The notes under the pieces were generated by a model. It did no database searches. It was given only the letters and a program-made list of their open reading frames with translations, and had not been told where the DNA came from. Below are positions 42,909 to 51,400 of a stretch of DNA of 64,000 bases, one piece after another (positions within the stretch are counted from its first letter, which is position 1; each line of letters opens with the position of its first letter). Origin of the DNA: CADEEN01 sp963816315 (GTDB lineage: Bacteria; Pseudomonadota; Gammaproteobacteria; Burkholderiales; Burkholderiaceae_C); NCBI GenBank assembly GCA_963816315.1, contig CAWFJZ010000047.1, forward strand, positions 1-64,000, in the 5' to 3' direction. The position numbers and the translations under genes are program-made.

Positions 42909-44840
42909 TCACGTGCCGATGACGCCGCCATCGCGCTTACGAATCACCACCGTCGCCGATCGCGGCCGGCCGCCGGGCTGGTAGTCGGGCCAATTGCTGA
43001 ACTTGGCGGGCTCGGCCGGGTCACTGCGGTCGCTCGGCGTTTCGCCGGGATGTTGGATGTTGATGAACATCGTGCGGCCGTCGGGCGTGAAGGCGCAGCC
43101 GGTGATCTCGCAGTTTGTCGGGCCGGTGAGAAAGCGCCGCGTCTCGCCGCTGCGCGGGTCGCAGGCCAGCATCTGGTTGTTGCCGATGTTCTTCAGCTCG
43201 CCCTTGTACATCTGCGTCGCATGGGCGTCGGTCTGGATCCAGAGCACGCCGCGCGCATCGAAGGTGATGCCATCCGGGCACGCATACAGATCGCCCTTGG
43301 TGTTGCCCTTGGCCTCGGCGCGCTCGTTGGCCGGGTCGCCGGCGAGCACGAGGTGGTTCCACTTGAACTGCGTGGCGTCGAAGTCGCGGTCCTCCTGCCA
43401 GCGGATGACCCCGCCGAAGGCGTTGTTGGCGCGCGGGTTGGCCGCATCGACGCCGGGGAAGTTGGGCTGGCCGCGGCTGCTGTTGTTGGTCAGCGTGCAA
43501 TAGACCCAGCCCGACAGCGGATCGATCGCGAGCCACTCCGGCCGGTCCATCTTCGTTGCGCCGAGCAGGTCGCTGGCCTGGCGCGCCTTGATCAGCACCT
43601 CGCCCTGGTCGGCAAAACCGTTGGCCGCCGTCAGCGGCCCCTGGCCGGCGACGAGCGGAATCCATTGCCCGCTGCCGTCGGCATTGAAGCGCGCCACGTG
43701 CAGCGTGCCGTGGTCGAGCAGCGTCGCGTTGGCCTTGGCGCCGCCGGGCGCGATCTTGTCGCGCGAGACGAACTTGTAGATGTACTCGAAGCGCGCGTCC
43801 TCGCCCGAATACACCACCGCACGCCCGTCCCTCGTCACCGCCACCCACGCGCCCTCGTGCGCGGCGCGGCCGAGCGCGGTGCGCTTGACGGGCGCAGCAC
43901 CCGGGTCGTACGGATCGATCTCGACCACCCAGCCGAAACGGTTCGGCTCGTTCGGGTTCTTCACCGCATCGAAGCGCGGATCGAACTTGTCCCATTGGTA
44001 GAAGCCTTCCTTGCGCAGGCCCCAGCGCTGGTGGTGCGCAGGAATCGTCTCGCCGCCGCCGAAATAGAACATGAAGTTCTCTTCGCCCGACAGGTAGGTG
44101 CCCCACGGCGTCTTGCTCGCCGCGCAGTTGTTGAGCGTGCCGAGCACGCGCGTGCCGGCCGGGTCCGCGGCGGTCTTCATCATCGCGTGGCCGGCTGCAG
44201 GCCCACGCACCTCGAACGGCAGGTCCATCGGAAAACGCTTGGCGTAACGCGATGGCCGCACCACCTGCCAGGCGTTGTCCTTCAACTCGACCTCGATCAC
44301 CGCCAGGCCATGCGCGGCCTGGCTCTTCTTCACCTTCTCGGCCGTCATGTTGGCAAAGCCGCCGACATGCAGCAGGCCGTCGTCGGTGTACTCGTGGTTG
44401 ATCGCCAAGAGGCCGCGCGTGCTGCTGTTGCCGCCGAGCGGAAAGTACTCCATGCCGTCGTGGTGCATGCCCATCTGCACCGCCTGCTCGGCCGCCGTGT
44501 TCGAGCCATCGGCTTTCCACGCCGGCATGTTGCCCGGCACGCCGATCGGCTCGCCCCACGGCGCGATGACGCTGGCCAGGTAGCCCTCGGGCACGACCAG
44601 CTTGTCGCTGGCATCGACGGGGATGCCCTTGAAGCCGATCGACGGCGCCAGCGCCACGGCCTTGTCGCGCGTGGTCGCCGTCGCAGCGCAGCCGATGGCT
44701 ATCGGCCCGTACAGCGCCGCCGCCGCTAGGCCGACCGTGCCGCGCAGCACCGTGCGCCGGGCCGGGTCGCTGACGTCGTGGATGCTCGCGTTGTTCGAGC
44801 GGTTGCTGTCTTCCATCGAATCGAAATCTTTGCTGGCCAT
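42909..44840 (-). CDS. PhoX-family alkaline phosphatase (Tat-exported)
   Basis: This intact 643-residue protein has a twin-arginine signal (ARRTVLRGTVGLAAAALYGP). The PhoX/DUF839 beta-propeller body has PVDASDKLVVPEGYLASVIA, MGMHHDGMEYFPL, LLAINHEYTDDGLLH, AAHGLAVIEVEL, PWGTYLSGEENFMFYFGG, RFGWVVEIDPYDP and TGCAFTPDGRTMFINIQHPG followed by E. These include the His/Glu/Asp Ca2+ and Fe ligands of PhoX. It hydrolyses phosphate esters in the periplasm, typically under phosphate starvation; no Pho box was found by eye. Its start faces the GNAT gene across 87 bp. Confidence 0.93.
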   Translation of the reverse strand: MASKDFDSMEDSNRSNNASIHDVSDPARRTVLRGTVGLAAAALYGPIAIGCAATATTRDKAVALAPSIGFKGIPVDASDKLVVPEGYLASVIAPWGEPIGVPGNMPAWKADGSNTAAEQAVQMGMHHDGMEYFPLGGNSSTRGLLAINHEYTDDGLLHVGGFANMTAEKVKKSQAAHGLAVIEVELKDNAWQVVRPSRYAKRFPMDLPFEVRGPAAGHAMMKTAADPAGTRVLGTLNNCAASKTPWGTYLSGEENFMFYFGGGETIPAHHQRWGLRKEGFYQWDKFDPRFDAVKNPNEPNRFGWVVEIDPYDPGAAPVKRTALGRAAHEGAWVAVTRDGRAVVYSGEDARFEYIYKFVSRDKIAPGGAKANATLLDHGTLHVARFNADGSGQWIPLVAGQGPLTAANGFADQGEVLIKARQASDLLGATKMDRPEWLAIDPLSGWVYCTLTNNSSRGQPNFPGVDAANPRANNAFGGVIRWQEDRDFDATQFKWNHLVLAGDPANERAEAKGNTKGDLYACPDGITFDARGVLWIQTDAHATQMYKGELKNIGNNQMLACDPRSGETRRFLTGPTNCEITGCAFTPDGRTMFINIQHPGETPSDRSDPAEPAKFSNWPDYQPGGRPRSATVVIRKRDGGVIGT

Positions 44841-44927
44841 GCGCACTCCTCGAGAAGGCTTGCATTGTGCGAACGGCGATGACCGCCGTGTGACTCGCAA
44901 ACCCCGAGACCGGCGGACAATCGGCGC

Positions 44928-45398
44928 ATGGACAAAACGCTGACAGTCATCGTGCGCCCGGCGGCGCCCGCCGATCTTGCGCAGTGGCGCCCGCTCTGGG
45001 ACGGCTACAACGCGTTCTACGGTCGCAGCGGGCCAACGGCCTTGGCCGAAGAAATCACGCGCACGACCTGGGCGCGCTTCTTCGATGCCGACGAGCCGGT
45101 GCATGCGCTGGTGGCGGAGCACGAAGGCCGGGTGGTCGGCCTCGTGCACTACCTGTTCCACCGCAGCACCACGCTGCTCGGCCCGACCTGCTATTTGCAG
45201 GACCTGTTCACCGATGCCGCGCTGCGAGGCCAAGGCGTCGGCCGCGCGCTGATCGCGGCGGTGGCCGAGCGGGCGCGTGCCGGCGGCGCCTCGCGCGTGT
45301 ACTGGATGACGCACGAGTCCAACACGACAGCGATGCGGTTGTACGACCAGGTCGCCGAGAAGCCGGGCTTTCTGATCTATCGTCAGGTGTTCGCATGA
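44928..45398 (+). CDS. GNAT-family N-acetyltransferase
   Basis: A 156-residue acetyltransferase. VIVRPAAPADLAQWRPLWDG is the usual first strand and helix. Motif A with acetyl-CoA loop is YLQDLFTDAALRGQGVGRAL, and motif B is VYWMTHESNTTAMRLYDQVA followed by the common GFLIYRQVFA end. The acceptor is unknown. It overlaps the SDR gene by four bases (ATGA), suggesting a two-gene operon. Confidence 0.92.
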   Translation: MDKTLTVIVRPAAPADLAQWRPLWDGYNAFYGRSGPTALAEEITRTTWARFFDADEPVHALVAEHEGRVVGLVHYLFHRSTTLLGPTCYLQDLFTDAALRGQGVGRALIAAVAERARAGGASRVYWMTHESNTTAMRLYDQVAEKPGFLIYRQVFA

Positions 45399-46180
45399 GC
45401 TCGAATCACGCCCGTACCGTCCTCGTCACCGGCGCTTCGCGCGGCATCGGCGCGGCCTGCGCGCTGGCCTGCGCGCGCGACGGTTGGGACGTGGCCATCA
45501 ACTACACACGCGACACGAGCGCCGCCGAGCGCGTGGCGCGCGAGGTGCGCGCGCTCGGCCGGCGCGCGATCCATGTGCAGGCCGATGTCGCCGATGAAAG
45601 CGCACTGCTGGCGATGTTCGCGCGCATCGACAGCGAGCTGCCGCCGCTGGCCGGCCTGATCAACAACGCCGGCGTCGTCGATGCGATGGCGCGCGTGGAC
45701 CAGACCAGCCTGGCGCGCTTGCAGCGCATGTTCGCCATCAACGTCTTCGGCAGCTTTCTGTGCGCGCGTGAAGCGGTCAAGCGCATGAGCACGAAGTACC
45801 AAGGTGAACGTGGAATGCCCGCCGGTGGCGGGCAGGGCGGCGCGATCGTCAACCTGTCGTCGGTGGCGGCCAAGCTCGGTGGCCCCGGCTGGTACGTGGA
45901 CTATGCGGCGAGCAAGGGGGCGATCGACACCTTCACCGTCGGCTTGGCGCGCGAGGTTGCCGCCGAAGGCATTCGGGTGAATGCCGTGCGCCCGGGCATC
46001 ATCGACACCGACATCCACGCCTCCGGCGGCCAGCCTGAGCGCGCGCATCAAAGCGCCGCGCTGATCCCGATGCAGCGGCCGGGCACCGCCGATGAAGTCG
46101 CGGCGGCGGTGGTCTGGCTGCTGTCCGACGAAGCGCGCTACACCACCGGCGCGATCCTCGATGTCAGTGGTGGCCGTTAG
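45395..46180 (+). CDS. Short-chain dehydrogenase/reductase
   Basis: An intact 261-residue classical SDR. VLVTGASRGIGAACALACAR is the NAD(P)-binding TGxxxGIG, GLINNAGVVD the NNAG, IVNLSSVAAKLGG the active-site Ser, YVDYAASKGAIDTFTVGLAR the YxxxK and VNAVRPGIIDTDIH the PG motif. The end SDEARYTTGAILDVSGGR is typical of FabG-like enzymes. NADPH preference is likely from the basic residues after the first strand. It overlaps the acetyltransferase gene. Confidence 0.94.
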   Translation: MSSNHARTVLVTGASRGIGAACALACARDGWDVAINYTRDTSAAERVAREVRALGRRAIHVQADVADESALLAMFARIDSELPPLAGLINNAGVVDAMARVDQTSLARLQRMFAINVFGSFLCAREAVKRMSTKYQGERGMPAGGGQGGAIVNLSSVAAKLGGPGWYVDYAASKGAIDTFTVGLAREVAAEGIRVNAVRPGIIDTDIHASGGQPERAHQSAALIPMQRPGTADEVAAAVVWLLSDEARYTTGAILDVSGGR

Positions 46181-46189
46181 GAGCGCGCG

Positions 46190-48387
46190 TTGATCAAGAC
46201 CGTTCGAGCTTTGTTGTTGTGCCTCGCTGTTGCGGCGCTGTGCGGCGCGGCACAGGCCGCACCGCCGCCGGCGCCGAGCGAGCCGGTCACCGAAACGCTG
46301 CACGGCGTCGTCGTGAGCGATCCGTTTCGCAACCTCGAAAACGTCAAGGCGCCGGCGACCCAGCAGTGGCTGCAGGCGCAGAGCGCGCATGCAGCGGCGC
46401 AACTGGCGCGCATCGACGGCCGCGACGCCATCGCGCAGCGCATCGAAGCCCTGGCCAAGGCCTCGGGCGACGTGGTGCGGGAGATCGTGCGCATGCCGGA
46501 CGAGCGCATCTACTACCTCGAGCGCAAGGCCGGTCAGGCGCAGTTCAAGTTGATGCAGCGCATCGGCCTGCAAGGCACGCCCCGCCTGCTGCTCGATCCG
46601 CAGGCGCTGGCCGGCGGCAGCAGCGTGCCGCATGCGATCAACTGGTTCGCGCCGTCGTGGGACGGCGCCACGCTGGCCGTCGGCGTCTCGGCCGGCGGCT
46701 CCGAAAACGCGTCGCTGCATTTGCAGGACATCGCCAGCGGCCGCGCGTTGCGCGCGCCGATCGAGCGCGTCAACCAGGACGCCGTGCACTGGACGCCCGA
46801 CAGCCGCTACCTCGCGTTCAACCGCTTCCGCGAGCTGCCGGCGGATGCGCCGGAGACCGAAACCTTCCTCGACAGCACCGTCTTCCTGCTCGACCGCCAG
46901 CGTGCCAAGGCCGCCCCGCGTGCGCTCTTCGGCCCGCTGGTCAACAAGGCGCTGAAGCTCGACCGCCTCAACGTCGCCGAAGTGATGTTCGCTCCCGGCA
47001 GCCGCTGGATGATCGCGCGCACGACCGACACCACGCTGCCCGAAGGCAAGCTCTTCGTCGCGCCGCTGGCCGCGTTGCAGCGCGGCGGCGCGCATCGGCT
47101 GGCGCGCCATCGCCACCGCCGCCGACAAGATCGTGCAGGTGCGTTTGTCCGGCGACACGCTGTACCTGCGCACGCCCAAGGGCGCGCCGCGCGGCCAAGT
47201 GCTGGCGCTGGCGCTGGCCAAACCCGTGCTGGCACAGGCCCGTGTCGTCGTGCCCGAATCGGCGCAGGCCGTGCTCGAAGACTTTCACCTCGGCCGCAGA
47301 TGCGATCTACACCGAGCAGCGCCAGGGCTTCAACACGCGCGTCGTGCGCCATGACTTGCGCCGTCCTTCAACCCACCCCGAGGCCGACCACGACATCGCG
47401 CCGTCGATCGCCGGCACGACCTTCATGGTCAACGACGCCGCGCAGTCGCAGCGCCAGCCGTGGGTCTCCACCAGCCAATGGACCGGCCCGTCGCGCGTGC
47501 TCGCCATTGCCGCCGACGGACGCACCACCGACACCGGCCTGCGCCGCAACACACTGCCTGCCGGCATGCCCGAGCTTGAAGTGCGCGAGGTCCTGGTCCC
47601 CAGCCACGACGGCGCCTTGGTGCCGCTGGCGGTGATCCACCGCAAGGGCCTGCTGCGCGACGGCAGCAACCCGACGCTGCTCGTCGGCTACGGCGCCTAC
47701 GGCTTCTCGTTCAACGCCTGGTTCGATGCCCGCGACGCGGCCTGGTTCGAGCGCGGCGGCGTCATGGCCTATGCCAACGTGCGCGGCAGCGGCGCCTTCG
47801 GCGACGGCTGGTACAAGGCCGGCTTCAAGCAGACCAAGGCCAACACCTGGAAGGACGGCGTCGCCGCGGGCCGCTGGCTGGTCGCCGAGCGCTACGCGTC
47901 GCCGGCCACGCTCGGCGTCTGGGGCACGAGTGCCGGCGGCATCTTCGTCGGCCGTGCTGCCACGAGCGCGCCCGAGCTGTTCGCCGCGGCGATCTTCGAC
48001 GTCGGCGTGCTCGACGCGGTGCGCGCCGAAGAGTCGGCCAACGGCATCACCAACATCAGCGAGTTCGGCACGGTGAAGAACGCCGACGAATTCAAGGCCC
48101 TGCTCGACATGAGCACCTACCACCAGATCAAGGACGGTGTGGCTTATCCCGCGGTGCTGCTGGTGCACGGCATGAACGACCCGCGCGTCGATGTCTGGAA
48201 CAGCGCCAAGGCCGCGGCGCGCCTGCAGCAGGCCAATCCGAACGGCAAGCCCGTGCTGCTGCGCCTCGATGCGCAGGCCGGCCACGGTGTCGGCAGCACG
48301 GCGCAGCAGCGCGCCAGCGAGCGCGCCGACATCTACAGCTTCCTGCTCTGGCAGTTCGGCAAGGTGCAGGCCAAGCCGGCGGATTGA
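46190..48387 (+). CDS. Prolyl oligopeptidase family serine peptidase (S9A), frame-interrupted
   Basis: A TTG start at 46190 opens a signal peptide (VRALLLCLAVAALCGAAQA). The N-terminal seven-bladed propeller (SDPFRNLENVKAPATQQWLQ is the family start) precedes the catalytic domain with LVGYGAYGFSFNAWF, ANVRGSGAFGDGWYKAG, the nucleophile in GVWGTSAGGIFVGRA, the Asp in HGMNDPRVDVWN and the His in QAGHGVGS. The usual GGSNGG elbow is replaced by GTSAGG. Length is about 730 residues. Shifts near 47095 and 47298 lie in the propeller. It degrades proline-containing peptides, here in the periplasm. Confidence 0.9.
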
Positions 48388-48478
48388 GCCGACGGTCTCG
48401 GGCCAGCGCCGGGCCGCTCCCAAGCGTCCGGCCCGAGCCTCCCCTTGGGGGAGTGCTCGCGCAGCGAGCGAGGGGTCG

Positions 48479-51400
48479 TCAGCTCGCCGGCCACGCGAAG
48501 CCTTCGAGCAAGGCCAGCAAGCTCGCGCTGGCTTGCTTCTCCCTGGCGCTGCCGACGCGCTCGGCATACGGTTCGAGGACGAAGCGCGCCGTGTCGTGCA
48601 CCGAGCGCCAGTAGTGGGTGCCGCTGACGCGGCGTTGCAGCTCGCTGTACTCGGCGTCGATCGCGGCCAGCTCCGGGGCGAGCTGTTTGGAGGCCACGGC
48701 GTCATAGACGCGCAGCTCGGTGAGGCCGGCGACGCTGAAGAAGTCGGGATCGTCGCGCGAGCGCTCGACCAGGCTCTGGCGCACGGCCGCGGTGGCCGCG
48801 GCATCGAAGCCGCGCCAGCCCGGCCGCGACGCCTCGGCCACCAGTTCGGCGGCCATGCGGTTCAGGGCCGGGTAGTAGCGCTCCGACGATTCGGTGCCGC
48901 TGCCCAGCGCTTCGGCGCGCGCGTAGTGCAGCTTCATCTGCTGCACCGCCGCAGCGGCTTCTGCGCTGCGGCCGGCCTCGCGCTCGACCATCGCCAGGCG
49001 CTTGCAGGCCGAGCCGGCCAGGCTCTCGCGCTCCATCGTCGGCCGCAATCCGATCAACCGTTCGAGCGTGTCCAGCGCCTCGCGCATCGGCACGCGCGCC
49101 GCCAGCGCGGCCTCGCGCACGGCGCGCTCAGCGGCTTGCATCGCAGCGCGCTCCTGCGGTGTCAGCTTGCCGTCGCGCCGCGCCTTGCGATCCATCTCAT
49201 CGCGCGCCTTGGCCGCTTCGCGCACGCTGGTCTGCGCTTGGCGCGCGGCCAGGTTGGCCCATTGCTCGGCCGCGCGCTGCGAGGCGCTGCCGTCGTTGGC
49301 GGCCATCGCGCGCGCGTACCAGGCCAGAGCGCGCGCGGTGTCGCCGGCGTCTTTGTAGGCCACGGCAAAGGCTTCGGCCACCGCGCCCATGCCGCCCCAC
49401 GCCGGGCCGAAGCGCGACGCCAGCCAGGCCAGGCGCTCGCGCTGCGTGCCGATGCGCTGCTCGCGCTCGTCGGCGCGCAGGAAGCGTGTTTCCACCGCCA
49501 CCGTTTCGAGCGCGATCGCCAGCCCCACCGGTGACGAGATGCCGGCGAACTTTTCCGCCGGCGGCGTGACGCGGCGCTCGCTCTTGTCGCGGCGCAGTGT
49601 CCACTCCGGGTCGCCATAACACTGGTACGCGGCCCAGGTGTTGCCGTTGCCGCGCACCTCCCACGCCGCCTGGCGCGCGGTGGCGGCGGCATCGATGAAG
49701 CGCGCGCCACCGAGCAGCGCGCCGTAGAACGTGGTGGCAAAGGTTTCGGCCGGCGCGTCTTCCACCGCCCAGCCGGCGGCGACGACGCAGCGCACGCCGA
49801 GCTTGATCAGCTCTTCGGCGACGCCGCTGGCGAACTGCGCGCGGTCGTAGCCGAACAGATCGTCGGCGTGCAACACCTGCGCGCTGTTGCGCTCGGCCAG
49901 ATAGCAGCAGTTGATGAAGACCAGCTCGGGCACGCAGCGCATGGTGCGGATCTCGCGCGGCCCCAGGTAGCAGCCATGCGAGAGCACCACGCCGTGCGGG
50001 TCGCCGTCGGCACTGCTGCCGTCGGCGCGCACGATGCGCTCCGGCGGCTCGCCGTGTCCTGCGATGTGCACGATGCGCCAATCGCGTTCGAGCAGCGCGC
50101 TGATGACGCGGTGGGCGTCGGGCGCGGTGCTGGCGTCGGCCTCGGCGATCAGCGTGCGCACGTCGTCACTGTCGAAAGCGCCGGTGGCAGTGAGCAGCGC
50201 GGCCACCGCTGCTGCTTCTTTACGTGCGCCCGGCAACCGCGGGTAGCGATCAGGCTCCGTCACCGCCGGCTCGCCGATCACCAGCACGTCGCTGTCGAGG
50301 CCGGCGTCGCGCACGCCCTGGCCGAAGCGCAGCGTGCGCAGCTTGCGCAGCAGCTTGGTGCGGATCGCCCACGGCAGCGCTTCGTTGCTGCCGCTGTCGC
50401 CCGGCGTCGTGTCGTGCAGCAACTCCCACGGGATGCCGGCCGTGCTGCCATCGACCTCGATGCGCATTTCGGTGGTGCCGCCGAGAAACGGGTCCATCTC
50501 CACCGGCACCAGCAACTGGTAGAGCGTGCGGCCGATCTGCGGGTCCTGGTTGCGGTCGCTGCTGGCGCGCTTGACGATCTCGCGCACCAGCTTGGCCTGT
50601 GTGGCCTGCGCGCGCACTTCGGTGCGGGCGCGCCGCGTGTCGAGCGAATAGGCGATCGCGGTGTCGAAGCCGCGGCCTTCGCTGTGCGTCTGCACGCTGG
50701 TGGCGCTGATCAAGTCGTAGTCGGCGCTGCGGTAGCCGGTGTCGAGCGGGCGGCGCAGCGCGCCGGCGCCCGAGCGCACATGCTCGGCGATGCGCCAATC
50801 GGCCGCGCGCGTGGTCGCCAGCACCTGCAGGCTGCGCCAGGCGTCGCTGGCGCGGTCGAGGTAGAGCTCGACGAAGACCAGATGCGCCAGCAGCGGCCAG
50901 CCGCTGGCCTTCAGGCGCAGATTGGCTTCGCGAGCGCCTTGCGCAATCGCCTGCACCGATTGGCTCGGCGTGATGCGCGTGCCGCCGCTGCCGATCAGCG
51001 TCGAGGCCAGCTCGAACGTCGCCGCGGCGTTGCCGCCTTCGACGATGCGCTGCGCCCAGCCGATGATCGACTGCCGCGCCGACTTGATCAGCGTGGCCGG
51101 CGTCAGCTCGGTCTCGTCGCCGAGGCCGACGACGATGGCCCACTCCGGGCGCGGCATCTGCAGCGGGTTGTCGCTGCTGCGCGCGTTGCGGAACATCTGG
51201 AACGCGCACGGCCCGTCGGGATAGATGCCGGCGCCGAGCGAGGCCGCCATCGCGCCGCCGATCAGGTTATCGACCACGCCTTCGCTGCCGGTGAGCTGCG
51301 AGCCGCGATAGTGGCCGACGAGCAGCGGCTGGCGGATGAACATCAGGTTGCCGTTGTGGACTGTGATTTCGAGCGCCGGCACGCCGTCGTCGCGCGCCGG

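Noticed and set aside
48388..48478. Small hairpins (CTCCCC/GGGGAG and GCTCGC/GCGAGC) between convergent genes as terminators
   Set aside because: Stems are short and no T run follows; a terminator role is possible but not supportable.
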